From: Bacteroidota bacterium
Lineage (GTDB): Bacteria; Bacteroidota; Bacteroidia; 2-12-FULL-35-15
Length of the DNA stretch: 64,000 nt
Assembly: GCA_029237775.1 (NCBI GenBank)
Contig: JAQZBR010000002.1
Span: 186,001 to 250,000, forward strand
Direction: 5' to 3'
Shown: in pieces, positions 17,079 through 26,555 of the stretch
How positions within the stretch are numbered: position 1 is the stretch's first letter
How the letters are laid out: each line of letters opens with the position of its first letter
Notes under the pieces: generated by a model
Databases searched by the model: none
What the model was told of the DNA's origin: nothing
The model's input: only the letters and a program-made list of their open reading frames with translations
Made by a program: the position numbers and the translations under genes

Positions 17079-18179
17079 ATGAGTAAAAAAGGAAAAGTAT
17101 TATTGGCAATGAGTGGCGGGATCGACAGTTCGATTGCCGCTTTATTGCTGCACGAGCAAGGATATGATGTGGTAGGGATCACCATGAAAACATGGGATTA
17201 CGCTTCTTCAGGTGGTTCGAGCAAAGAAACCGGATGCTGCAGTCTGGATAGTATCAACGATGCTCGTATGCTTGCTGTTAATCTTGGATTTCCTCATTAT
17301 ATTCTCGATATCAGGAATGAATTCGGGAACTATATCATCGATAATTTTGTTGATGAATATCTTGCAGGGCGCACCCCAAACCCTTGTGTACTTTGCAATA
17401 CACATATCAAATGGGAAGCTTTGCTGAAGCGTGCGGATATGCTGGATTGTGAATTCATCGCAACTGGACATTATGCACGTATCCGCGAAGAGAATAACCG
17501 TTACGTTGTTTCGAGAGGACTCGATACAAACAAAGATCAGTCGTACGTATTGTGGGGATTGACTCAGGAGAGTCTGAAAAGAACATTGTTCCCTTTGCAG
17601 AATTTCCGTAAAACCGAGATCAAGCAAATGGCAAAGGACAATGGTTATATTGATCTCGCTAATAAAAGTGAGAGCTATGAGATCTGCTTTGTGCCTGATA
17701 ATGATTATCGCGGTTTTCTGAAACGCAAGGTTGATGGACTTGAAGAGAAGGTAGACGGTGGTAACTTTATTGATCGCACAGGAAGAGTTTTAGGTAAACA
17801 TAAAGGTTATCCGTTTTATACGATCGGACAAAGAAAAGGACTGGAAATAGCTGTTGGTGAACCATTGCATGTACTTGAGATCTTACCTGAAACAAATACC
17901 GTTGTTCTTGGAAGTAAAGAAGAGCTTGAAGAGCAGCACATGGTTGTCGGAAAGTATAATTTGATCAAATATGCTTCAATCCCGGATAATTATGAATTGC
18001 TTACCAAGATCCGTTACAAAGACGCGGGAAGCCTTGCAAACGTTTCTCATAAAGGTGAAAAGCTGGACGTGCTTTTTCATAACCCTGTGTCGGCTGTTGC
18101 ACCCGGACAATCCGCTGTTTTTTATGAAGGCGATGATCTTGTCGGAGGCGGAATTATCGAACGTCAAAGAATTCTTTAA
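17079..18179 (+). CDS. mnmA: tRNA-specific 2-thiouridylase MnmA
   Basis: A 366-residue enzyme that thiolates U34 in the wobble position of tRNA-Lys, -Glu and -Gln. The PP-loop is MSGGIDSSIAALLL (Ile where Val is usual). The first catalytic Cys is in NPCVLCNTHIKW and the second in SYEICFVPDNDYRGF; ATGHYARI and NKDQSYVLWGL are tRNA and ATP contacts. The C-terminal beta-barrel is complete (PGQSAVFYEGDDLVGGGII). Normal length for the family. It follows the MORN-repeat gene with a 3-base gap. Confidence 0.97.
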   Translation: MSKKGKVLLAMSGGIDSSIAALLLHEQGYDVVGITMKTWDYASSGGSSKETGCCSLDSINDARMLAVNLGFPHYILDIRNEFGNYIIDNFVDEYLAGRTPNPCVLCNTHIKWEALLKRADMLDCEFIATGHYARIREENNRYVVSRGLDTNKDQSYVLWGLTQESLKRTLFPLQNFRKTEIKQMAKDNGYIDLANKSESYEICFVPDNDYRGFLKRKVDGLEEKVDGGNFIDRTGRVLGKHKGYPFYTIGQRKGLEIAVGEPLHVLEILPETNTVVLGSKEELEEQHMVVGKYNLIKYASIPDNYELLTKIRYKDAGSLANVSHKGEKLDVLFHNPVSAVAPGQSAVFYEGDDLVGGGIIERQRIL

Positions 18180-18246
18180 TATCAAGCCTTCTTCAGGTTT
18201 TAGAATCCTCCCCGGAATTTCTTATCTTTAACATTCAATTAATGTT

Positions 18247-19014
18247 TTGAATAAGGCTATAAACATATTCATAATAATGGTCTTTTTTGCCGGATTCGTT
18301 TCCTGCAAAAGAGATCCTTCCCCGGTACCCGACCTGGGATTTAATTATTTTCCTGACGCTGTCGGAACGTATGTGATCTACGATGTTGACTCCTCGTCAT
18401 ACGACAACTATCCTGTAATTAAAACAACTACCAAATATCAGCTGAAAGAAAAGATCGAATCGATTTTTACAGATAATGAAGGCCGGCCGACCATTCGCCT
18501 CGAGCGGTACATCAAAAAATACAATCCTCTGGTTGCATACAGCGCTATGAGCTGGCAGTTACGAAACGTCTGGACTGAAAATAAAACATTGAAGAATGTT
18601 GAGAAGGTAGAGGATAATGTTCGTTATATAAAGCTCATTTTCCCTGTCTCCACAGAAGAAAGCTGGAATGGAAATGCAAAAAACACCAGCCCGGAAGAGG
18701 AGTATAAATATGGGTTTCACGACCTCCCGGGTGAAATCGGTAATATTCAATTTGATTCGGTTTTGCAGGTAATGCAGTATGATGTAGCGAGCCTGGTGCA
18801 TAAAACCTACGCAGAAGAAAAATACGCACGTAATGCAGGCCTTGTCTATAAACGTTTTATTGATGTTGATTCACAGCCGCCTTCATACTGGTATAGTCCT
18901 CAGATCCCCTTTCTTGATGATTCGCTTACTGCATTTTATCGGAAAGACATTCTTGATCGCATTACATCGGGATATCAATATACAATGACCGTTAACTCCT
19001 ATGGAAAAGAATAA
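18247..19014 (+). CDS. Hypothetical lipoprotein
   Basis: A 255-residue lipoprotein I do not recognise. The start appears to be TTG at 18247, since only this gives a full signal (NKAINIFIIMVFFAGFVSC) with lipobox Cys19; the next ATG (18277) would leave the signal too short. A near-consensus promoter box (TATCTTTA, 18223-18230) precedes it. The rest is beta-rich and periplasmic in character (GTYVIYDVDSSSYD, IYDVDS..., SYWYSPQIPFLDDS). The stop lies inside the 5' region of the next gene, the S8 peptidase, so the two probably form an operon. Confidence 0.65.
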   Translation: MNKAINIFIIMVFFAGFVSCKRDPSPVPDLGFNYFPDAVGTYVIYDVDSSSYDNYPVIKTTTKYQLKEKIESIFTDNEGRPTIRLERYIKKYNPLVAYSAMSWQLRNVWTENKTLKNVEKVEDNVRYIKLIFPVSTEESWNGNAKNTSPEEEYKYGFHDLPGEIGNIQFDSVLQVMQYDVASLVHKTYAEEKYARNAGLVYKRFIDVDSQPPSYWYSPQIPFLDDSLTAFYRKDILDRITSGYQYTMTVNSYGKE

Positions 19015-19024
19015 TTTCAGAAAC

Positions 19025-20665
19025 ATGAAAAAAAATATACTTACCGCATTATTCCTTCTTTTTATTACGCTTGGTTTTGCACAGACCAAGACAACTTACT
19101 GGGTAGTTTTTAAGGATAAGAAAAACAGTCCGTATTCATTACAGGAGCCTAAAGCATATTTGTCTGAAAGGGCTATCGCGAGAAGAGAGCGTCAGCATAT
19201 TGAAATCAATTCAAGGGATCTTCCTGTAAATCCTGCCTACGTTAATGCAGTAAGCTCTTTAGGAGCTGTGGTGAAAAACCGTTCGAAATGGTTCAATGGA
19301 ATAACTGTTACATTAGCGAACCAGCAAAACCTGTCAGCGATTGAAGCATTACCATTTGTTAAAAGTGTTCAGAAGATCATTGCGATCCCTTCAGAGAGCG
19401 CTGACGATAAATTTGAGAATGAAATGGCGGAAGCTGAACAGAGCCAAAGAGGGTATGTTTATGGTCCTTCTTTCAGTCAGGCAAAAATGATTGGCGCAGA
19501 CTGCATGCATGAATGGGGTTACAAAGGTCAGGGGATGCAAATAGCAGTCTTAGATGCAGGGTTTTACTTTGTAAATGCACTTCCGGCCTTCGACAGTATC
19601 AGGATCAACAGACAAATACTCGGCTGCCGGGATATGGTAACCGGTGATACAATGGTTTATGAGGATTATTCTCATGGGATGAATGTACTATCCTGTATGG
19701 CCGGGAACATCCGTGGTCAAATCGTTGGAACGGCACCGCTTGCAAAATACTGGCTGATAAGAACGGAAGATGCCGGAAGTGAAAGTTTACAGGAAGAGAT
19801 CAACTGGCTTGTGGGAGCTGAGTTTGCTGACAGCGCAGGTGCAGATATAATCAATTCATCTCTCGGTTATAACAGGTTTGATGATGCATCAACAAATCAC
19901 ACTTATGCTGATATGGATGGAAATACCACTATTGTTACCAGAGCCGCGGACTGGGCTGCAGCTACCGGAATATTCGTAGTTTCAAGTGCTGGAAATTCCG
20001 GTGGTCCTACGTGGTATAAGATTACCGCTCCTGCTGATGCTGACAGTGTATTGACAGTGGGAGCAGTTGACTCGACAGGTGCTATAGCCGGGTTCAGCTC
20101 GCGCGGTCCAACATCTGACGGAAGGATCAAGCCGAATATTGTTGCCCAGGGAGTTCATGCTGCCGTTCAAAGTAATAACGGCACTTTGGCTTTTTATAAT
20201 GGAACTTCATTTTCAGGTCCTATTGCTGCAGGAGCTGTTGCTTGCTTATGGCAGGCAAATCCGGGCATGACGAACATGGAATTGTTAGGAGCGATCGAGC
20301 AGAGTGGAAGCCAGCGTATGTCACCGGACACGATCAAAGGATATGGAATTCCGAACTTTTGTTTTGCTAATACCATATTGGCAGGAATAGGAAAGTATGA
20401 AGCTCATGATGAATCTCTTAGTGTATATCCAAATCCATTCAGCAACACTTTTGAGATCAATTTTTATTCAACAGTAATACAATCGGTGAAGGTTGAGCTT
20501 TATGATATCTCAGGAAGGAAGATCAGCTCGATGCTTAAGACAATGGAGATGAACACAGGCAACAGATTTTCTATTTCAGAAGCTACCCATCTGAGTCCGG
20601 GTATGTATATATTACAGATACACACTAGTAAAGGAACTTACACTAAAAAGCTTGTTCGGGAATAA
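19025..20665 (+). CDS. Secreted S8 (subtilisin-like) serine peptidase with T9SS type A sorting domain
   Basis: A 546-residue exported protease. Signal peptide MKKNILTALFLLFITLGFAQ; this start at 19025 is preferred over 19001, which overlaps the previous gene and adds eight polar residues. A propeptide-like region covers about 20-150. The catalytic triad is Asp177 (AVLDAGF), His217 (YSHGMNVLSC) and Ser395 (NGTSFSGPIAAG), with the oxyanion Asn in SSAGNSGGP. The last ~80 residues (SVYPNPFSNTFEINF, LYDISGRKI, LSPGMYILQIHTSKGTYTKKLV) form the type A sorting domain recognised by the T9SS. Likely released or surface-bound for protein degradation. Confidence 0.94.
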   Translation: MKKNILTALFLLFITLGFAQTKTTYWVVFKDKKNSPYSLQEPKAYLSERAIARRERQHIEINSRDLPVNPAYVNAVSSLGAVVKNRSKWFNGITVTLANQQNLSAIEALPFVKSVQKIIAIPSESADDKFENEMAEAEQSQRGYVYGPSFSQAKMIGADCMHEWGYKGQGMQIAVLDAGFYFVNALPAFDSIRINRQILGCRDMVTGDTMVYEDYSHGMNVLSCMAGNIRGQIVGTAPLAKYWLIRTEDAGSESLQEEINWLVGAEFADSAGADIINSSLGYNRFDDASTNHTYADMDGNTTIVTRAADWAAATGIFVVSSAGNSGGPTWYKITAPADADSVLTVGAVDSTGAIAGFSSRGPTSDGRIKPNIVAQGVHAAVQSNNGTLAFYNGTSFSGPIAAGAVACLWQANPGMTNMELLGAIEQSGSQRMSPDTIKGYGIPNFCFANTILAGIGKYEAHDESLSVYPNPFSNTFEINFYSTVIQSVKVELYDISGRKISSMLKTMEMNTGNRFSISEATHLSPGMYILQIHTSKGTYTKKLVRE

Positions 20666-20685
20666 GAGGTATTCTCTTAACAATC

Positions 20686-20718
20686 AAGTCCGCTGATAAG
20701 TAACAGCGGACTTTTTTT
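20686..20718 (+). terminator. Rho-independent terminator
   Basis: Stem AAGTCCGCTG/CAGCGGACTT (20686-20695, 20704-20713), 8-base loop, followed by T7. It ends the lipoprotein-S8 peptidase unit. Confidence 0.92.
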
Positions 20719-20767
20719 ATTTTGTAAACCACATTTTTTTGCATCTTTACTTTATAAACAATTCCTT

Positions 20768-22927
20768 ATGAAAAAGACCATTTTATTCCTTTTAGCATTT
20801 AACTTTTTTACACTTAACATCCTTCGTGCAGATGAAGGCATGTGGCTGCCTATGCTGTTAAAATCACTTAACGAGTCTGATATGCAGAGCAAAGGTTTAA
20901 AGCTCAGTGCTGAAGACATTTACAGCATCAATAAATCGAGTTTAAAGGATGCAGTTGTACAATTTGGAGGTGGATGTACGGGCGAGATCATTTCGGATAA
21001 AGGTTTGCTTCTTACAAATCATCATTGCGGCTATGGTCAGATACAGGCACACAGTACGGTTGAAAACGATTTGCTGACAAACGGGTTCTGGGCAATGAAT
21101 CAGTCGCAGGAACTATCCAATCCCGGATTAACAGCGACATTCATCGTACGAATGGAAGATGTTACGGCAAAGGTGTTGAACGGAGTTACAGATAACATGA
21201 ATGATGCGGAACGTGACAAAAAGATCAACGAAGCGATAGGAGTACTTACAAAAGAGGTGACATCATCATCCAAGTTTGGAGCGTTTATTCGTCCGTTCTA
21301 TTATGGAAATGAATATTACATGTTTGTGACAGAAACATTCCGTGATGTGCGTTTAGTAGGAGCACCACCATCTTCAATTGGAAAATTCGGTGGAGACACA
21401 GACAACTGGATGTGGCCACGTCACACAGGTGACTTTTCAATATTCCGTATCTATGCGAATAAGAATAATGAGCCCGCTGATTATTCAGCCGACAATGTTC
21501 CTTACAAACCAAAACATGTTATTCCTGTTTCATTAAAAGGAGCCGAAGAGAATGATTTTACTATGGTTTACGGTTTTCCCGGCAGAACGACTGAATATCT
21601 GAGCTCTTACGCTGTGAACATGATCATGAATGAAAGTGATCCAGCGAAAGTGAAGATCCGTGAAACACGATTGAGAATACTTGATGAGGATATGAAAGGA
21701 AGTGATAAAGTTCGCATTCAGTATTCAGCGAAATACGCAGGCCTTGCAAACTATTGGAAAAAATGGGCAGGTGAAGTCAATGGATTAAAAAAGCTTGATG
21801 CTTTAAATAAAAAGAAGGCCTTTGAACAGGAATTTCAGCAAAAGGTAAATTCGGATAACGCTGCAAAAGAGAAATACAGTAACCTGTTCAGTGATTTCGA
21901 AAAGAACTATGCTCAATACAGTATTCTCAACAAACAACGTGATTATTATGTGGAGGGGATACTCGGTATTGAAGCTGTGAATTATGCTTTGACTTTTAAT
22001 GAAACCATAGATGCACTTGTCGCTGGAAAAACAACCACCGATCTTGCCAAAAATATTGAAAAGTTAAAAGCTGATCTTCCTGCATTCTTTAAGGATTACA
22101 ATGCCGCTACTGATGAAAAAATCTGTGCAGCCATGTTAAAAATGGTTTCTGAAAACCTTGATAAATCACAGCAGGCGGACGTGTTCGCTGAGATTGAAAA
22201 AAAACACAAGGGCGACTTCTCAAAATTTGCACGTGAAGTATATTCGAAAACTATATTTACCTCGGAAGTGAAAATGATCGCAGTGTTGAATGATCTCGGA
22301 AAGAGTTATAAAAAGCTTTTGAAAGATCCTGTTTATCTTTTGATGAAGAGCAGCTATAATAAATTCTATAAAGACGTGAGACCTGATTACAATGCATTGG
22401 ATGCCAAGATAGCGCTCCTTAACCGTACATATATGAAAGGGATGCGTGAGCTTATGACTAATAAAAAATATTATCCTGATGCAAATAGTACGTTACGTGT
22501 TGCCTATGGAAAAGTGAAAGGGTATAATCCCAAAGACGGAGTGTTCTATAATTATTACACTACCCTGAACGGCTTGATTGAAAAAGAAAATCCGCTGGTG
22601 GACGAGTTTATTGTTTCTCCTAAGCTGAAAGATCTTTATCTGAAAAAGGATTATGGTCAGTATGCCGATAAGAATGGAGAATTACGAGTTGCATTCTGCG
22701 CAAGCAATCACACAACCGGTGGAAACTCAGGAAGTCCTGTGTTTAATGGTGAAGGCCAGTTGATAGGTACAAACTTCGATCGTAACTGGGAGGGAACAAT
22801 GAGTGATATTATGTATAATCCTGATCAGGTAAGGAATATTGTACTTGATGTAAGATATACTTTGTTTGTGATTGATAAATATGCAGGAGCGGGATATTTG
22901 TTGAATGAAATGAAGATTGTTAAGTAG
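20768..22927 (+). CDS. S46 family dipeptidyl-peptidase, DPP11-like (Asp/Glu-specific)
   Basis: A 719-residue periplasmic dipeptidyl-peptidase of family S46. Signal peptide 1-21. Catalytic residues are visible: His85 (LLTNHHCGYGQ), Asp222 (PRHTGDFSIFRIY) and Ser654 (TTGGNSGSPVFN). In Porphyromonas gingivalis the residue 18 after the catalytic Ser is Arg in DPP11 (acidic S1 specificity) and Gly in DPP7 (family knowledge); here it is Arg672 (FDRNWEG), so release of X-Asp/X-Glu dipeptides is expected. GGDTDNWMWPRHTGDF is a family hallmark. It probably feeds on peptides made by the secreted S8 peptidase just upstream. Confidence 0.93.
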   Translation: MKKTILFLLAFNFFTLNILRADEGMWLPMLLKSLNESDMQSKGLKLSAEDIYSINKSSLKDAVVQFGGGCTGEIISDKGLLLTNHHCGYGQIQAHSTVENDLLTNGFWAMNQSQELSNPGLTATFIVRMEDVTAKVLNGVTDNMNDAERDKKINEAIGVLTKEVTSSSKFGAFIRPFYYGNEYYMFVTETFRDVRLVGAPPSSIGKFGGDTDNWMWPRHTGDFSIFRIYANKNNEPADYSADNVPYKPKHVIPVSLKGAEENDFTMVYGFPGRTTEYLSSYAVNMIMNESDPAKVKIRETRLRILDEDMKGSDKVRIQYSAKYAGLANYWKKWAGEVNGLKKLDALNKKKAFEQEFQQKVNSDNAAKEKYSNLFSDFEKNYAQYSILNKQRDYYVEGILGIEAVNYALTFNETIDALVAGKTTTDLAKNIEKLKADLPAFFKDYNAATDEKICAAMLKMVSENLDKSQQADVFAEIEKKHKGDFSKFAREVYSKTIFTSEVKMIAVLNDLGKSYKKLLKDPVYLLMKSSYNKFYKDVRPDYNALDAKIALLNRTYMKGMRELMTNKKYYPDANSTLRVAYGKVKGYNPKDGVFYNYYTTLNGLIEKENPLVDEFIVSPKLKDLYLKKDYGQYADKNGELRVAFCASNHTTGGNSGSPVFNGEGQLIGTNFDRNWEGTMSDIMYNPDQVRNIVLDVRYTLFVIDKYAGAGYLLNEMKIVK

Positions 22928-22960
22928 TCGGTAGTGAGGAGTTAGGAGTTCGTAGACGGG
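22925..22960 (+). repeat. Dispersed repeat (GAGTTCGTAGACGG type)
   Basis: The sequence around GGAGTTCGTAGACGG recurs at 56180-56220, and inverted, degenerate forms lie at 45672-45712 and 9913-9932. It sits in the gap between the S46 peptidase and cinA. Confidence 0.5.
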
Positions 22961-23024
22961 TCAAACTAATGATATATTTTTTAAGTAATGATTGTCGCGT
23001 TACGGGAAGCTTAGGAAGGAATTT

Positions 23025-24335
23025 ATGCAAAAAAAAAATGTTAATGACACGCTCTCCTTCGGAGAGGTCCGCGGTGAAGTAGAAATAATTACGATAGGAG
23101 ATGAAATACTGATCGGACAAATTGTAGACACAAACTCGGCTTTCATTGGTCAGCTCCTGAATATGAATGGCATGAGCGTAAAACAGATCAGTTCTGTCTC
23201 TGATGATCGCGGGCATATCCTGGCAGCTCTTGATGAAGCGAAAAAAAGAGCTGATATTATTCTGATCACCGGAGGATTAGGACCGACCAAAGACGATATC
23301 ACAAAAAAAACACTTTGTGAATATTTCAAAACGTCAACGCGTTTTGATGAAGAAGCTTACCAGGATGTTGTGAATATCTTCGCAACCTATGGTAAAGAAG
23401 TTACTCCGATTAATCGCTTGCAGGCAGAAGTTCCCGCTATTTGCGAAGTGATCAGAAATAAGAATGGGACGGCACCGGGAATGTGGTTCAACGTTGACGG
23501 AAAGATCTTCATCTCTATGCCTGGTGTTCCGTATGAAATGAAAGCTATGATGAAGGAACAGGTGATCCCTAAACTGAGGTCACAGTTTAAGTTTCCTGTC
23601 ATAGTTCATAAAACGGTTCTCACACAAGGTATTGGTGAATCAACGTTATCTGAAATGATCAGCGGTTGGGAAGATAGTCTGGGAGCGCATAATATCAAGC
23701 TTGCATATTTGCCCTCACCGGGAATGGTGCGTCTGCGCCTTAGTACTAAAGGAAGTAATGAGCACGAGCTTAATGCGATCACGGATAAAAAGATAGAAGA
23801 GTTAAAACATATTATTTCAGAATACATCTACGGCTATGAAGTTTACGGTGAAGAAAAAGAAACACTGGAAATGATGGTAGGACAGATGCTGTTGAAGAAT
23901 AAGAAAACCGTTTCTACCGCTGAAAGCTGCACAGGAGGATATATCTCGCATCTTATCACTAAAGTGGCAGGAAGCTCCGCTTATTACATTGGTTCTGTGA
24001 TCTCATACGCCTATGAAATAAAGGAAAGTGAACTTGGTGTTCCGCATGAAGTGATCATGAAGCATGGAGCTGTTAGTCAGCCTGTAGTTGAACAAATGGC
24101 AAAGGCTATCCGTGAGCGATACAAAACCGATTATTCGATCTCCGCTTCCGGAATTGCCGGTCCTGGGGGAGGCACCACCGATAAACCTGTCGGCACAGTC
24201 TGGATCGCAATTGCCACTCCCGAGAAAGTTATTTCCGAAAAATTTCTTTTTGGTAATAACCGCGAACGCAACATTCAAAAAACGGCTAACGCTGCTTTAA
24301 ATATGTTAAGAAAAGAGCTTGAGCATTTAGCGTAG
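23025..24335 (+). CDS. cinA: CinA-like protein (competence/damage-inducible; NMN deamidase type)
   Basis: A 436-residue two-domain CinA. The N-terminal MoaB/MogA-like domain starts EIITIGDEILIGQIVDTNSAFI and has TGGLGPTKDDITK, and the C-terminal nicotinamide-nucleotide amidase domain has TAESCTGGYISHLITKVAGSSAYYIGSVISYA and SGIAGPGGGTTDKPVGTVWIA. The usual protein starts two or three residues before EIITIGDE; here ATG 23025 adds about 20 residues (LSFGEVRGEV) encoded by a CTCTCC/GGAGAG palindrome of a dispersed repeat. The sequence AAGGA shortly before this ATG may help its translation. Confidence 0.92.
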   Translation: MQKKNVNDTLSFGEVRGEVEIITIGDEILIGQIVDTNSAFIGQLLNMNGMSVKQISSVSDDRGHILAALDEAKKRADIILITGGLGPTKDDITKKTLCEYFKTSTRFDEEAYQDVVNIFATYGKEVTPINRLQAEVPAICEVIRNKNGTAPGMWFNVDGKIFISMPGVPYEMKAMMKEQVIPKLRSQFKFPVIVHKTVLTQGIGESTLSEMISGWEDSLGAHNIKLAYLPSPGMVRLRLSTKGSNEHELNAITDKKIEELKHIISEYIYGYEVYGEEKETLEMMVGQMLLKNKKTVSTAESCTGGYISHLITKVAGSSAYYIGSVISYAYEIKESELGVPHEVIMKHGAVSQPVVEQMAKAIRERYKTDYSISASGIAGPGGGTTDKPVGTVWIAIATPEKVISEKFLFGNNRERNIQKTANAALNMLRKELEHLA

Positions 24336-24374
24336 TCTTTATTTTTCAAACCTTTCTTTATATTCAAAATGGTT

Positions 24375-24382
24375 TATATTTG
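24375..24382 (+). promoter_or_regulatory. -7 box (TATATTTG) of the V4R hybrid kinase gene
   Basis: Exact TAnnTTTG, ending 10 bases before the ATG at 24393. Confidence 0.5.
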
Positions 24383-24392
24383 ATTAGCAATT

Positions 24393-26363
24393 ATGGAGGA
24401 AGGCAAGAAAATAAAATTATTAGAAGAGCGGATTGCTGAACTTGAGAGAGAAAATAATCTTTTAAAAAGAAATTTTTCATCACTTGAGAATGGGAGCACG
24501 GTTAGTGTTCCAAAAGACATTCAGCCTCTTTTTGATAATGCACAAAAGATCGTTGGCGAATATTTCCGGGACCTTAAAATGGATCCAAGTCATGGAACCA
24601 TTGAAATAAACGATGAGCGCTATGTCCTTGTCAGGGCATCAGCACTATCCTACGATTTTCTCACAACAATTAAAGAGCTTTATTCCGACCGTGGAGAAAA
24701 AGAGGCGATGTCTATCGGCAAGAATTTCCTTTTCGATGTTTCGCATGTGATCGGGATCAATGATGCGAAGAATTTTCATTCGAAAATGAACCTGAAAGAG
24801 CCTATTGAAAAACTTTCGGCCGGACCGGTTCACTTCGCATATTCCGGTTGGGCCTATGTGGATATTCTTCCTGAAAGCAATCCCAGTCCTGATGAAAATT
24901 ATTACATGGTCTACCGGCACCCGTTTTCTTTTGAAGCTGATTCATGGATCCGGTCGGGTAAACGTTCCGATACAGCAGTATGTATTATGAACGCGGGATA
25001 TTCATCAGGGTGGTGCGAGGAGAGTTTTGGGTTTGCACTTACATCAGTTGAAGTTACATGCAAAGCCAAAGGAGACGAGCATTGTACTTTTATTATGTCG
25101 CCTCCGCATAAGATCCAGCAACATATTAGCAAATACACAGCAAGCCCTCGCAGTCCAATAAGCGAGAAGAGCCACTATGATATTCCTACATTTTTTGAAA
25201 GAAAAAAAGTGGAGGAGGAAATGCAAACTGCAAAGGCAAAAGCTGAAGAGTCAGATAAGGCGAAGTCATTGTTTCTTGCGAATATGAGTCATGAGATCCG
25301 CACTCCGATGAATGCAATTATCGGTTATGTTGAACTTATCCTTAATGACAGATTAAGCGCAGAACATAGAGATTACCTGGAAAACGTTAAAGAAAGCGGT
25401 AAGTTGCTGCTTCATCTTATTAATGACATTCTTGATATTTCAAAAATAGAGGCGGGTCAGTTGGTTGTTGAAAGCGAGCCTGTTTCTATTAAAACTTTGT
25501 TTGACGGAAAGGAAAGTGTTTTCAAGCATATCATTGAAAAGAATGATATGAATGTAAAGTTCATCAGAACCCTTCCGGAGAATATTGCGAGAGAGATCTA
25601 TTCCGATCGCACAAGATTGCAACAGATCATTTATAATCTTCTTAGCAACGCTGTTAAATTCACTTCCGAAGGAACTATTGAATTAGGGGTGAGTCTTAAA
25701 GATCCGACAACACTTGAATTTTACGTTAAGGATTCTGGAATCGGGCTTGAAAAGAAAGATCATGGACGGGTCTTTGAGATGTTTGGTCAGGCCGATGCAT
25801 CAATTACAAGGACACATGGAGGAAGCGGACTCGGACTAACGATCGCGAAAAAGCTAGTCCAGCTGCTCGGAGGTACTATTCGCGTTGAATCTGCCAAGGG
25901 TAAGGGCGCTGCGTTTTATTTCACTGTCCCGTACAAGCCGGTGCCGATTGCTGAAAGTATCTCGGTCGATGCGAACTCCTCTATCGAAACTAAAGATGTA
26001 TTACTGCTTGTTGAAGACAATCTTGTGAACCAGCGTTTGACAAAACTGATCCTTGAAAAAGCAGGTTACAATGTGATCACTGCAAATAATGGTGAAATAG
26101 CAGTCGAAAAATATAAGTCACATCGCGACATCAAACTTATTTTAATGGATGTTCAAATGCCCGTGCTAGATGGCCTGTTAGCGACAGAGGCGATACGGGA
26201 ACATGAGTCTGCAGCGGGGCTATCGCGGACGCCTGTTATTGCCTTGACCGCACATGCGATGAAAGGTGACAAAGAAAGGTGTCTTGAGGCAGGTTGTGAT
26301 AACTATTTGTCAAAGCCGATCATGATGGAGGTTTTGATCGGTACGATCAGGAAGTATATTTGA
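24393..26363 (+). CDS. Hybrid sensor histidine kinase with V4R input domain
   Basis: A 656-residue soluble hybrid kinase. Residues 1-30 are a coiled coil. About 60-245 form a V4R (4-vinyl-reductase) domain as in XylR/DmpR-type sensors, with the Cys/His-rich end GWCEESFGFALTSVEVTCKAKGDEHCTFIMSPP. A linker helix leads to HisKA with phospho-acceptor His300 (NMSHEIRTPMNAIIGY). The ATPase has LSNAVKFTSEG, DSGIGLEKKD and GGSGLGLTIAKKL. The receiver (about 530-656) carries Asp586 (LILMDVQMP) and Lys in YLSKP. There is no membrane segment, so the ligand is cytoplasmic; V4R domains bind small hydrophobic or aromatic molecules. No output regulator is adjacent. Confidence 0.93.
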   Translation: MEEGKKIKLLEERIAELERENNLLKRNFSSLENGSTVSVPKDIQPLFDNAQKIVGEYFRDLKMDPSHGTIEINDERYVLVRASALSYDFLTTIKELYSDRGEKEAMSIGKNFLFDVSHVIGINDAKNFHSKMNLKEPIEKLSAGPVHFAYSGWAYVDILPESNPSPDENYYMVYRHPFSFEADSWIRSGKRSDTAVCIMNAGYSSGWCEESFGFALTSVEVTCKAKGDEHCTFIMSPPHKIQQHISKYTASPRSPISEKSHYDIPTFFERKKVEEEMQTAKAKAEESDKAKSLFLANMSHEIRTPMNAIIGYVELILNDRLSAEHRDYLENVKESGKLLLHLINDILDISKIEAGQLVVESEPVSIKTLFDGKESVFKHIIEKNDMNVKFIRTLPENIAREIYSDRTRLQQIIYNLLSNAVKFTSEGTIELGVSLKDPTTLEFYVKDSGIGLEKKDHGRVFEMFGQADASITRTHGGSGLGLTIAKKLVQLLGGTIRVESAKGKGAAFYFTVPYKPVPIAESISVDANSSIETKDVLLLVEDNLVNQRLTKLILEKAGYNVITANNGEIAVEKYKSHRDIKLILMDVQMPVLDGLLATEAIREHESAAGLSRTPVIALTAHAMKGDKERCLEAGCDNYLSKPIMMEVLIGTIRKYI

Positions 26364-26449
26364 TTTTTATTGACCACAGATTCATAGATTTCTACAGATT
26401 AAATCGCTTTGCGATGGGATTGTTATTTAGCTAGAAGCATTTCCACTCC

Positions 26450-26478
26450 CTTGAGGAGGGGGCAGGGGTGGTGAAAAA
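26450..26478 (+). repeat. Dispersed repeat (GAGGGGGCAGGGGTGG type)
   Basis: Part of the CTCTCC/GGAGAG palindrome family (compare 9829 and 56278). The surrounding 192-base gap shows no gene. Confidence 0.4.
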
Positions 26479-26555
26479 ATGATCAACCGCAAATTAAAAG
26501 ATCAAATCGTAAGAAGGCTTTACAGATTATCGCTTCATTAGATTCCCTCAAAATT

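Noticed and set aside
16293-18179. Toxin-antitoxin module suggested by the 'YwqK antitoxin' label
   Set aside because: The protein is exported, made of MORN repeats, and its partner gene is mnmA.
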